Origin: Sphingobacterium sp. R2
GTDB taxonomy: Bacteria > Bacteroidota > Bacteroidia > Sphingobacteriales > Sphingobacteriaceae
Length of the DNA stretch: 64,000 nt
NCBI RefSeq assembly: GCF_040760075.1
Contig: NZ_CP142884.1
Coordinates: 1,550,001 to 1,614,000, forward strand
Direction of reading: 5' to 3'
Numbering within the stretch: position 1 is the first letter of the stretch; each line of letters starts with the position of its first letter. A program made the position numbers and the translations under genes. The notes beneath the pieces are model-generated. The model was not told where the DNA came from, searched no databases, and saw nothing but the letters and a program-made list of their open reading frames with translations. This document shows, one piece after another, positions 27,410 to 35,419 of this stretch.

Positions 27410-28596
27410 TGAAAAAGCGGAAAACTCGGATCCTCTTGGCCGTCACATTTTCTATTTTGGTAAGTATTGGACTTTTTTACCGATTTTATTATCCGCATAG
27501 TTCGACGCTGCGGCGGTCAGAATTTGTCTTTACTGATTTGATCCGGTTAGAATGTACAGCAGTGAAGAACCAAGGTGCTTCCAATACCTGTTGGTCTTAT
27601 ACTGGGAACTCCTTTCTTGAATCAGAAATGATCCGAATGGGTAAAACTCCTATGGCGATTTCGCCGTTGTATACGGTCCGGATGGCCTATCTGGAACGGG
27701 CGCGGAATTACCTCCGCCTGCATGGTGGATTAAAATTAAATGAGGGTGGGCAGCTTCATGATGTGATAGACATGTTGCGCCTGCATGGGGCGATGCCGAC
27801 GGCTGTTTATACTGGCGTTAAAGCGGGGAATCGCCCGGGTAATTTTAAACACATGCGCGCTATTTTGAACAGCACACTGTCTGGTATGGTAAAGGCAAGA
27901 GTCCTGAAAAGCAGTTGGGAGCGCGATATCGAGGCTGTGATGGACGACTATCTGGGGAAAGTGCCTGATCATTTTGACTACCAGGGTAAAATATATACAG
28001 CGCGTAGCTTTGCTGATGAGTTTATAGGCATTGATCCGGATCAATATATCCATATTGCCTCCGTTACCACGGCTCCTTACTATAAATCTTTTGTTTTTTT
28101 GATTCCCGACAATTGGTCTTTCAGTCAATTTTATAATATACCTATGAAAGAACTTACCGCTGTCGTTGATGGGGCTTTAAAAAAAGGTTTTACGGTAGCG
28201 TGTACAATCGATATTTCGGAGCCTGGTTTTTCCTGGCCTTATGGTATCGCTTATGTCCCTCAGAAGTCAGCGTCGATGATGACAACGGAAGAAAAGAGGT
28301 ATCAATTTGTGCGGCCGCAAGCCGAGCGCAAAGTTGACCCCTTGATGCGCCAAGAGGCATTTGATGCATGGGAAACAACAGACGATCATGCGCTACATAT
28401 TATAGGCTTAGCTAAAGATGAAAATGGGCGAGAGTACTATTTGGCTAAGAATTCTTGGGGCAGGGGCAATGCCTTCCGGGGATTTATATATCTCACGAAA
28501 GAATATTTATGCTATAAAAGTACAGCCTTAATGGTTCATCAAGATGCCCTTGAGACGTCGCTAAAAAAATCAGTTGGTGATCAGCTGAATAGATAA
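27406..28596 (+). CDS. membrane-anchored papain-like (C1, bleomycin hydrolase-type) peptidase
   Basis: A 396-residue protein with an N-terminal membrane anchor (ILLAVTFSILVSIGLFYRF) and a C1-family catalytic core. The oxyanion Gln and nucleophile are in VKNQGASNTCWSYTGNSFLE (Cys62), the His in TTDDHALHIIGLAKD (His328) and the Asn in YYLAKNSWGRGNAF (Asn349). The triad is complete, and spacing resembles bleomycin hydrolase/PepC, usually cytosolic, whereas this one would sit on the outer face of the inner membrane. It is coupled by ATGA overlap to the acyltransferase gene. Substrate unknown. Confidence 0.88.
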   Translation: MMKKRKTRILLAVTFSILVSIGLFYRFYYPHSSTLRRSEFVFTDLIRLECTAVKNQGASNTCWSYTGNSFLESEMIRMGKTPMAISPLYTVRMAYLERARNYLRLHGGLKLNEGGQLHDVIDMLRLHGAMPTAVYTGVKAGNRPGNFKHMRAILNSTLSGMVKARVLKSSWERDIEAVMDDYLGKVPDHFDYQGKIYTARSFADEFIGIDPDQYIHIASVTTAPYYKSFVFLIPDNWSFSQFYNIPMKELTAVVDGALKKGFTVACTIDISEPGFSWPYGIAYVPQKSASMMTTEEKRYQFVRPQAERKVDPLMRQEAFDAWETTDDHALHIIGLAKDENGREYYLAKNSWGRGNAFRGFIYLTKEYLCYKSTALMVHQDALETSLKKSVGDQLNR

Positions 28597-28627
28597 GCGT
28601 ATGGTTTTCCCAGATTATTTGTTGAAT

Positions 28628-29884
28628 CTAACTGCTCAACTGCTGTTCTTTTGTCCTGCTTCGATTTTGGTACATGCTTTCCAGGTAAGTGCCTAGGGTG
28701 CGCGTGCGTTCCGTATCAACATTACTGATGTAGCGCTGAAACATCTGCTCTGTACTATGTCCTGTTGCATCCATTAGTAAGGCTGTCGGAATTTTACCAT
28801 AAAAGTTTGTGGCAAAACTTCTTCGCCCAATATGGCTGGTAATGGCCTCACATTTTGGGATAAGCTGATCTGAGGCGCGAAACCCTTTGCGCTTTCTAAC
28901 TTTTACCAATGTAGTAATGCCTGCTAGGCGAGTGACTTCCTTGATTTGTTCATTATATTTTTGGGCAGTCATTTTGTGAGGGAAGCTGTGCCCATTATTT
29001 GACATAATAATTAATGCAGTTGGGTGTAGTGGGAGTAAGATGCTTTTCTGTGTTTTTTGCTGGGTAAAGGATAAGCAGGGCTTGCCATCTAGAATTTCCA
29101 TCATATCGAGATTGAAATTCATAAAATCAGATACGCGTTGCCCTGTGTAGCAGCTAATTATCAGCCAGTCTTTAGCGGCTTTTAGATGAGCTGGTACGTC
29201 TACATTTTTTATGGTACTAATTTCGTCTTCATTAAGGCTTATGGCACGGTTTATTTTCCGGACCTTGGGAAGTTCTAACTCATAAACAAATGTTCTGACC
29301 CCTCTTTTCTCCAGAAAATTAAGTACTGTTCGTACGAAGTGAATTGTGCGGTGGATCGTACTTATACTATAGTTTTCCGCTTCGCCATATGCAATAAATT
29401 GCTGTACAAATGTGCTATTCACTTGCTCCAGCATAAGATATTTCTTCTGATAGCCTTCAAAGCGTTTTAATAAGCGGAAGAAAACCAGGTATCGTTTGTG
29501 CGTGGTTGGGGTAATCAGGTGTATTCGGCTTTTGATAAAATTGTCTACACTTTGTAGCAGTCCTCCTGCTGGAAGTGTAAGTTCTGAGTCTGTGCAGCAT
29601 TTTTTGACCAATCGGTTGATTGCCCGTAGTGAAAATTCCTTTTTATTAAGCTTTAAGTCAGCAATATATGATGCTATTGCAATTTTTAGCACATCGAGCT
29701 TTGTATTTAGCTTTTTAAATTTCTTTAAATAGATATTGATGGGCCTTTGCTTTTCTTGATCCCATTGAGATGGAATAATTTTTAAAGGAGTTTTAATCAA
29801 GAATTGCTGTTGTTGCTCGTCAACAAATGCAAGGTAGATGAAAGATATTGAAGTAGGATTCAATAAAGTAAAATTAAAAATCAT
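28628..29884 (-). CDS. tyrosine recombinase (phage-integrase family), probable DNA invertase of the adjacent element
   Basis: A 418-residue protein with an arm-type DNA-binding N-terminus (about residues 1-95), a SAM-like core-binding domain (about 100-205) and the catalytic domain. All catalytic residues are visible: Arg250 (SCYTGQRVSDF), Lys277 (FTQQKTQKS), His351 and Arg354 (HIGRRSFATN), His376 (DATGHSTEQMF) and Tyr385 (FQRYISN). This is the Bacteroidota integrase layout used by mobile elements and by shufflon-type invertases. No other mobile-element gene or tRNA is adjacent. Instead, perfect 19-bp inverted repeats lie 51 nt upstream of its start, with a promoter between them that points into this gene. 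That context favours a local inversion role. Confidence 0.92.
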   Translation of the reverse strand: MIFNFTLLNPTSISFIYLAFVDEQQQQFLIKTPLKIIPSQWDQEKQRPINIYLKKFKKLNTKLDVLKIAIASYIADLKLNKKEFSLRAINRLVKKCCTDSELTLPAGGLLQSVDNFIKSRIHLITPTTHKRYLVFFRLLKRFEGYQKKYLMLEQVNSTFVQQFIAYGEAENYSISTIHRTIHFVRTVLNFLEKRGVRTFVYELELPKVRKINRAISLNEDEISTIKNVDVPAHLKAAKDWLIISCYTGQRVSDFMNFNLDMMEILDGKPCLSFTQQKTQKSILLPLHPTALIIMSNNGHSFPHKMTAQKYNEQIKEVTRLAGITTLVKVRKRKGFRASDQLIPKCEAITSHIGRRSFATNFYGKIPTALLMDATGHSTEQMFQRYISNVDTERTRTLGTYLESMYQNRSRTKEQQLSS

Positions 29885-29934
29885 GAGGTAAACTTTTTGC
29901 TATTGTCTGAGCATAAAGATACTAGATTATACAG

Positions 29935-29953
29935 ATTAGTCTAATTCAGACTA
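29935..29953 (+). repeat. left inverted repeat, ATTAGTCTAATTCAGACTA
   Basis: This 19-bp sequence is the exact reverse complement of 30120-30138. Inside it, TAGTCT and AGACTA form 6-bp arms around an asymmetric 5-bp centre (AATTC), the shape of a tyrosine-recombinase core site with two half-sites around a crossover region. Confidence 0.85.
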
Positions 29954-29967
29954 CAATTCTACCTATC

Positions 29968-30000
29968 CAAATATAACTATTTTTTTTTAACTAATTACAA
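29968..30000 (-). promoter_or_regulatory. promoter inside the invertible element, pointing to the recombinase gene
   Basis: On the minus strand TTG (29998-30000), a 22-nt spacer and a perfect TATATTTG (29968-29975) fit the Bacteroidota promoter pattern. Transcription would start about 29960, cross the left repeat and reach the recombinase ATG at 29884. A second -7-like box without a -33 partner lies at 30068-30075 on the same strand. No full TAnnTTTG box points rightward in the present orientation. Confidence 0.6.
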
Positions 30001-30119
30001 GATATGCCTTTAAAATAACCATTTGGTTAGTAAATGTTTTTATTTGTACAAAAGTCCCGTTGAAAATCAAAAATATTTCTATGTATCTTATTTGTAATCA
30101 GAGTGTAATGTTTTTTTTC

Positions 30120-30138
30120 TAGTCTGAATTAGACTAAT
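30120..30138 (-). repeat. right inverted repeat, TAGTCTGAATTAGACTAAT
   Basis: Exact inverted copy of 29935-29953. Its outer end lies 58 nt before the ATG of the small peptide gene at 30197. Together the two copies define the boundaries of the invertible element. Confidence 0.85.
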
Positions 30139-30196
30139 AATTTACAATTAAAATAGCTCGTACAAGTTTGTAGAAAAAATTATAATTGACCTAAAT

Positions 30197-30340
30197 ATGA
30201 GTAGTAAACAGAGATATATCGCGCCTAAAATTGAAATGCTTTTAATTATACAGGAAAGTTTCGACAAGTCAATGTACATGTGTTTCAATCGTGAATTTAA
30301 GCACAGCCATCGTGTAGATTATAAGGTGTCAAATTTATAA
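30197..30340 (+). CDS. short peptide with Y-I-A-P-K-I head, first gene behind the invertible element
   Basis: A 47-residue ORF starting MSSKQRYIAPKIEMLLII. The head matches the two fimbrillin-associated peptides (Y-x-x-P-x-I after a basic stretch), but the EQGIA block and Pro-Gly tail are replaced by unrelated sequence (QESFDKSMYMCFNREFKHSH). It may be a diverged member or a remnant whose 3' part has changed. It lies 58 nt from the right repeat and 16 nt before the response regulator, so it would be the first gene expressed after inversion. Function unknown. Confidence 0.6.
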   Translation: MSSKQRYIAPKIEMLLIIQESFDKSMYMCFNREFKHSHRVDYKVSNL

Positions 30341-30356
30341 TTTAGCAATCACCTCC

Positions 30357-30803
30357 ATGGACAGTAAATTAAAACTTGCATTTGTAGATGATAATGTATT
30401 GCACGTGAAAGTAATTGAACATTTGGCTCGCGAAATGGGGAACTATGAGATGCTATATTCTTGTCACAATGGAAAGGAGCTTGTTCATCTCCTTGAGAAG
30501 AGTATCGATCATCCAGATGTGTGTATTCTGGATTTGCATATGCCGGAGATGGACGGTATGGAAACGGCTCGTTTATTGCGACGTCGGTATCCGATGATTC
30601 GTTTATTTGGTTATTCTGCCAGCGAAAGTGCAGATGAAAAAAAGAGATTTTTGGATAGTGGTGTAAAACTTGTTTTTTCAAAACAATCTCCCCGAAAGAT
30701 GTTGAACTCTATCTATCATTATACTATGCTCTGTGAAAATCTGGATATTATTGATTTTGAGAAGAATTTGTTCAGGAAATGGAATTTTGTAAATCAGTTA
30801 TAG
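30357..30803 (+). CDS. single-domain response regulator
   Basis: A 148-residue protein that is almost entirely a receiver domain: acidic pair D11/D12 (LAFVDDNVLH), phospho-acceptor D59 (CILDLHMPEMDGMETA), the Ser/Thr position in FGYSASES and the lysine in LVFSKQSPRK. A short C-terminal extension has no recognised output domain, so it may act through protein contacts. It overlaps the AraC gene by 25 nt. No histidine kinase is adjacent. Confidence 0.9.
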   Translation: MDSKLKLAFVDDNVLHVKVIEHLAREMGNYEMLYSCHNGKELVHLLEKSIDHPDVCILDLHMPEMDGMETARLLRRRYPMIRLFGYSASESADEKKRFLDSGVKLVFSKQSPRKMLNSIYHYTMLCENLDIIDFEKNLFRKWNFVNQL

Positions 30804-31615
30804 GAAAAAAAGAGCGGCAGTTTGATGTGCTTCATCTCGCTGAATATTGTAGTCATCTTAGTAAGAGGCTGCACAATGCTTCGGTTTTTTCAATTATTCG
30901 TACCTGCTCGCCTGTCCGTATAAAAATTGGTCGATTGTCCTATGATTTTGCTGCAAACGAACTCATATTCATCGGACCACAATACGAAGTCGAGCTTGCT
31001 GAAGCTAAAGTTGCAGAAGGATACTTGCTGTGGTTCACAGCAGACTTTTACGAAAGGTCGAAAGATGATACTGAAATACTGCATTCGGGATTATTTTTTG
31101 GAAATCATCCTTTTCTGTCAATGCGTGAATGCAGATCATATCTGGTTTTTAAGAAACTTATCGTGGCGCGTTTGCGAGGATGTACTGGGGATTGTGCAAT
31201 CGATAGGATGGTTGCGCATCATTGCTTTGAATCTTTATTACTAGACGGGTATCAAAAAATGCTAACGTTGGACACAGTGCGGTCATCTGTAGAGACTACA
31301 TCTATTCAGTCATTTAATAGATTTTCCGTGCTTTTACATAAGCATTACCGCGAGCATACCAGTGTACAATATTATGCGGACCGTATGCACCTTTCGCCAC
31401 GGAAGCTGACGGAGTTGTGTTTGTCTGTTAGCGGTAAATCGGCTAAATGTGTCATATCGACTGTTGTCACTGAGCAGGCTTTGCGCTATATTCAGCATAC
31501 TAATCTGTCGATATCTCAGATTTCCTATGAAATGGGATTCTCGGATGAATCTAATTTTCGCAATTTTTTTAAACGACAGACAGGCAACAATCCGCTTTCC
31601 TTTCGTCTGATTTAA
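30779..31615 (+). CDS. AraC-family transcriptional regulator
   Basis: A 278-residue protein with an N-terminal sensing part of AraC-binding/cupin-like character (PVRIKIGRLSYDFAANELIF) and a C-terminal double HTH (VQYYADRMHLSPRKLTELCL, SISQISYEMGFSDESNFRNF, FKRQTGNNPLSFR). It starts inside the response-regulator gene, so the two are coupled. With the peptide it forms the operon facing the invertible element. The nearest plausible targets are the fimbrillin-like genes; this is inferred from position only. Confidence 0.9.
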   Translation: MEFCKSVIGKKERQFDVLHLAEYCSHLSKRLHNASVFSIIRTCSPVRIKIGRLSYDFAANELIFIGPQYEVELAEAKVAEGYLLWFTADFYERSKDDTEILHSGLFFGNHPFLSMRECRSYLVFKKLIVARLRGCTGDCAIDRMVAHHCFESLLLDGYQKMLTLDTVRSSVETTSIQSFNRFSVLLHKHYREHTSVQYYADRMHLSPRKLTELCLSVSGKSAKCVISTVVTEQALRYIQHTNLSISQISYEMGFSDESNFRNFFKRQTGNNPLSFRLI

Positions 31616-31625
31616 TTAGGGGAGT

Positions 31626-32221
31626 CTATCCTTGCTTTTTCGACTCTTTTTTAAAGTAGAGGTAAGGGCGCCTACTGGCTGGTATTCTTTGAGCTAATTT
31701 CGGTAAAGCCCTTTTGTTGAGCAGCCCACTGCCTAAATGCTTTAAAAGTAAGGCGTATAATCTCTCGGGAGTGAAATTTATCTGATACTCTTTTTTAAAA
31801 TCACGGATCATCGTATCGATTGTTCTTGGGGTCTCAAAGTAATTGGATTGGAGGATAATATTGGCAATGAGTGCTCGCTCCGATTGATTCTTTCATCTAT
31901 AGGTAATTTGGAGTTTTTTAATTCTCCATTTACAATAAGGCGTTTTTTCAAGTACATCAAATGGGGCAGGTTTTCTACTTCAATTTTTAACGATAAAGCT
32001 GGATCAAAAAAGTCTGAAAGCTTTATAGTAAAAGGTAAGCATATTTTTGATAGACTGTCTACAGATAGTGAACTGTTTTTACGGTAAGCACTCCGGATAG
32101 TTGATGTGGAAACATTAGCCAGACTGGCAAGGCTCTCGATGGTCAGCCCGGTTAAATTTATGATTTCCAGTATTCTTTTTGAAATTATCTCTGCTAATTG
32201 CTGATCTGATATTTTTCCCAT
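31626..32221 (-). pseudogene. HTH-type regulator broken by a one-base frameshift
   Basis: From ATG 32221 (or GTG 32236) the first frame reads an XRE-like helix-turn-helix (MGKISDQQLAEIISKRI, LTGLTIESLASLANVSTSTI, RSAYRKNSSLSVDSLSKICL) and then runs into an unlikely tail ending at 31808. In the next frame the protein continues smoothly: SERALIANIILQSNYFETPR, TIDTMIRDFKKEYQINFTPE, RLYALLLKHLGSGLLNKRAL, to the stop at 31626. Restoring one A near 31888-31892 joins both into about 200 residues. It is either a real inactivating deletion, a programmed frameshift or a sequence error. The C-terminal domain was not recognised. It is convergent with the AraC gene. Confidence 0.75.
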
Positions 32222-32417
32222 ACTTAATCTTTTCACTGCAATTTTATCTAATGAGCGTTTTACAATACGATTTAGTCAATACCTTTGAATAGGTACACTA
32301 GGGTCTAATGCGGCGTTTTTTGAAAACTGATGATCAAAGCTACTTGAATAAAATGAATAATGGGGTGTAAAAACTGTGGATTATCGTGTGCAAAATCTCT
32401 ATTTTGCGCAATTCTAT

Positions 32418-33033
32418 TTTCTGTAACTGGCATTAGACTTGATGCTGTTATTGCTCTTCGGGGGAGCTGTCGAGTTGGCTGAAGTCAACGGCAGTCTCGA
32501 GCAATACCGGCAGCAATGGCTCACACTATTAAATAAACCCTATTTGCCTTCATTGCTCCAAGGAATACATCCTCAGTTTAAACCTTCTTTTTTGGAAGAT
32601 TTTCCAGCGAATGGAAAAACAACACTGAATGATGGCTTATCGGGAACAACGGATTATAGTTACAATTGGCTATTATTTGATAGTAAGGATGTAGAGATTG
32701 CTTTTCCTTTTTCGAATGAAAGAATGGCTTCGCAAATTCAGCTTAATTTTCTATTGGATCCGGCACATTATCTATTTCTTCCGGATGAAATAGCGGTAGA
32801 AACCTCAAACGATAATATTTTACGTGAACATCGGGACATATAAGATCAATACTGGTCTTATTGCCGAAGATCCGATATGTTACCCAGTTTCATTTGGCTT
32901 AAAACAGCAAAAAGGACGTTTTTTAAAAGTGAAAATTTCTTTTTCGCAAGAATTTCCAGCTTGGTTTGAAGGGTCGAAGCATCGTAAGCCGCTTTTTGCC
33001 CTAGACGAAATTCATGCTAGCGACCAGATGTAG
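32418..33033 (+). pseudogene. 3' remnant of a secreted glycosidase-like protein
   Basis: One frame (about 32420-32843) reads LEQYRQQWLTLLNKPYLPSL, then KTTLNDGLSGTTDYSYNWLL and HYLFLPDEIAVETSNDN. After about 32820 the sense continues in another frame (YVNIGTYKINTGLIAEDP, then FALDEIHAS at the end). The TLNDGLSGTTDYSYNWL block resembles the F5/8-type C-terminal domain found after GH20 or DUF4838-like domains. No start, signal peptide or catalytic domain is present, and a frameshift splits the rest. I treat it as a truncated pseudogene. Confidence 0.6.
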
Positions 33034-33180
33034 CTGGGCTGAAAAGTTATTTAGCCATTTAACCAGCCGAAGAAAAGCTATGGTGTCATTCGGGGAAAGT
33101 TTCTTGCTTGGGGCATTTTTTGTTTAAAAATTGATCAGTTGATGTCTATAAACACAGTTGTATACTGATGGGTAAAATAA

Positions 33181-33204
33181 ATGGGGCGAACGCCTTCGCC
33201 CCAT
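33181..33204. terminator. GC-rich hairpin downstream of the remnant
   Basis: ATGGGGCGAA and TTCGCCCCAT form a perfect 10-bp stem with a 4-nt loop. No T run follows, so termination is likely but not certain. Confidence 0.45.
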
Positions 33205-33344
33205 TCTATCCATTAATATTATCAAGTCGAACGCAAAAAAAATGACTTGATGGCCCAAATGTAAAAAAATTATACGGAATTGCTCCTGTTAAAAAATGCT
33301 AAAATCATGTAAAAATTTGATAGGTAGCTTAAGTACTACATTTC

Positions 33345-33375
33345 AAAAAAAAGACGGCTAGAATTTCTAGCCGTC
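33345..33375 (-). terminator. rho-independent terminator of fimbrillin-like gene B
   Basis: GACGGCTAGAA (33353-33363) pairs with TTCTAGCCGTC (33365-33375). The eight A residues at 33345-33352 are a T run on the minus strand. It lies 49 nt after the stop codon of the lipoprotein gene. Confidence 0.8.
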
Positions 33376-33423
33376 CACTTTTGGTCGCCGAAGCTCCAAA
33401 AATTATCTTATGCTTATTTTTTT

Positions 33424-35376
33424 TTAGTTTACGCGTACGCAGCGAACGTTTTTGAATGATGTACTTAGTACATTTGCACCTAATGCGCTAACTCCATTCA
33501 AAAGCTGGCCGGTATTGTTTGCCATGTGGAATCGAGTGCCTAAGGATAGTGGAACTAAAGTTAGACTACGGCCAGCGTTACCATAATAACCCCATGTACC
33601 TGCGCCAACTAAGCCAACAATATTAGCTCCTTGTTCATTTGTCCAAAGCGTTGTTGCTCTGCCGTAACTACTGAGTAAGGGGAGATTTAAGTTTGCCACT
33701 TGGAAGTTTGCAATGTCAACACTAAGATCATTTAAACCAATATTTGCTAAACCACCGTTTCCAAGTAGGGGTAAGATATTGACATTTGAAATCTCACCAT
33801 TATAGTAAAAGCGAAGTCTGTTGGATGCACTGTTTACGTCACCAAAAGCATTCGAACCTGAAGTAGGAGCACCGTTTGCACCAGAAGCTAATGTGTACTG
33901 ACCATAATTAAATGGAGTGGAAGGAGCTAATGCTGAATTAGGTGCTGCTGTATTTACTAGCAAAGATGTTGCATTAGTCAATAGATTCGTAATTATATTT
34001 GCAAGTCCTGTTACTCCTGTTGCGTCAACTACTTGGCCCAGGCCACCTAATGCCCCAGTAAGTTGATTTACTTCAATATCTCCTCGTACCATGTTAGCAA
34101 AGTCTGCCTTTGCAGGTTGTTTCCATAGGCCTGCTGGATATACCAACTTACATGGATCGCCATTATTTGTTGTCGTAGTTGCAAATTGTCCAGGAACAAT
34201 ACTTCCGAAAGCAAAATAGCCGTTAGCCCTAGCTGTTAATTGATTATTTGCATAGAATGCATAATTGCGGCCATTGCCGTTGTTGCCTCTGTAGAACAGG
34301 TTAGACCGAGCCCATTTTACAGTGCGTCCTCCGTAATTTGTGATTAATGGAGATTCCACCACATTCAACAGCAGGCGATGACTGTTTCCTAGTTGCGGTG
34401 TTACTGCAAAGGGAAAGTTTGAAGCGGTAGTAAAATAGGTGCGCGCTAAACTTCCGTCGACATGACTAATGTTTAAATTTTGGACCTGTACATTAATTGC
34501 GCTTTGTGCAGCAGTGGATGCTGTATACACGTAAGCGATTTTTGCATCATTAAATGCCGGATCGATGTTTGTAAAGTTGGCGTAAGTTAACGTTGGCGTG
34601 AAGCTTGCGCCTGCTGTAACAGTTCCATCAAGCAATGCGATGCTACCTGTGGCTAAGTTTAGTCCAGTAACATTGACTGTAGGATTACCTGTGATATTAC
34701 CAAATACACCCTTGGTGTTCAATTCAATTCCGATACGTGAAAATTTATGGCTGAATTGGATGTTGATGTTAGAGTTTGTTGCCAGATTTACGGTTCCTGA
34801 AGCATAAAGCACATCTTTATTTTGTGCCAAAGCAATCGATCCATTTGTTGGTGTAAGAGCAGGTTGATCGTTATCGGAAGTGTTGTAAGAAAGGGCTATC
34901 CATGTGTAAGATGTGGCGGGATTAAGCCCTTCGATCGTACCTGCTGTACCTGCTACCAGCTGTTTGGCGGTAATTAGTGTTGTTCCCGAATAGATATAGA
35001 CAACATATTTTGTGCCTGATACCATATCTTCAGTGACGCCAGGGGCGACATCCGCGGCTAATCCGCCAGATCGTTTTACTGCTATCCCATCATTGGTAAT
35101 GGTTGGTAAATTGTGGTCAGTCGAAACAACCATGTCTACATCGGAAAATGAATGGATTTTGCTTGTCGTTGTGCTCGGTTTCGCCGAGCCAACTTTTACT
35201 GCGCCATCGTTGCCGCTGGTTTTGATGCCCCCCACCGCTACAGTGAGGACATTTGTTTTGTTGTCGACATTTTCAGTCTTGTTGTCCTTGGAGCAACTTG
35301 TGATTAATGTCCCGGGGATTGCTAGCATTGCCATCGCAACAACCCAGTGAGCTCTTTTAGTCAGATGAAATCTCAT
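33424..35376 (-). CDS. fimbrillin-like / FISUMP-type lipoprotein B
   Basis: A 650-residue secreted lipoprotein with lipobox (AMLAIPGTLITSC). Paralogue of the protein at 17916-19793: shared order of blocks includes YTWIALSYNTSDND, KDVLYASGTVNLATNSN, HKFSRIGIELNTKGVFGNIT, VESPLITNYGGRTVKWARSN, CKLVYPAGLWKQPAKADF and the end FKNVRCVRVN. The family resembles Mfa-like fimbrillins joined to a FISUMP-type C-terminus. A 55-residue peptide gene lies 43 nt upstream. It probably forms a surface structure. Regulators of AraC type flank it at 30.8 and 36.9 kb. Confidence 0.78.
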   Translation of the reverse strand: MRFHLTKRAHWVVAMAMLAIPGTLITSCSKDNKTENVDNKTNVLTVAVGGIKTSGNDGAVKVGSAKPSTTTSKIHSFSDVDMVVSTDHNLPTITNDGIAVKRSGGLAADVAPGVTEDMVSGTKYVVYIYSGTTLITAKQLVAGTAGTIEGLNPATSYTWIALSYNTSDNDQPALTPTNGSIALAQNKDVLYASGTVNLATNSNINIQFSHKFSRIGIELNTKGVFGNITGNPTVNVTGLNLATGSIALLDGTVTAGASFTPTLTYANFTNIDPAFNDAKIAYVYTASTAAQSAINVQVQNLNISHVDGSLARTYFTTASNFPFAVTPQLGNSHRLLLNVVESPLITNYGGRTVKWARSNLFYRGNNGNGRNYAFYANNQLTARANGYFAFGSIVPGQFATTTTNNGDPCKLVYPAGLWKQPAKADFANMVRGDIEVNQLTGALGGLGQVVDATGVTGLANIITNLLTNATSLLVNTAAPNSALAPSTPFNYGQYTLASGANGAPTSGSNAFGDVNSASNRLRFYYNGEISNVNILPLLGNGGLANIGLNDLSVDIANFQVANLNLPLLSSYGRATTLWTNEQGANIVGLVGAGTWGYYGNAGRSLTLVPLSLGTRFHMANNTGQLLNGVSALGANVLSTSFKNVRCVRVN

Positions 35377-35419
35377 TTTAGTGCTTTTTCGTGTTGTTAA
35401 GTAATGTGATGATTATACA

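Larger units (their letters stand above)
29935..30138. mobile_element. candidate invertible promoter element (204 bp)
   Basis: The segment is bounded by perfect 19-bp inverted repeats, has 166 bp of unique AT-rich DNA between them, and contains a promoter (29968-30000) but no gene. It separates the divergently oriented recombinase and the peptide/response-regulator/AraC operon. Inversion would move the promoter from one gene to the other. The arrangement follows known invertible promoters of Bacteroidota. Inversion itself cannot be seen in one sequence. Confidence 0.72.

Noticed and set aside
28628..29884. Integrase as part of an integrated mobile element with att sites in a tRNA
   Set aside because: No tRNA, conjugation, mobilisation or phage gene is seen nearby, and no direct repeats of att type were noticed.
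29935..30138. The inverted repeats read as a single large terminator hairpin
   Set aside because: The 166-nt loop, lack of a T run and lack of a gene ending there argue against it; the near-palindromic half-site structure and the recombinase beside it fit a recombination site better.
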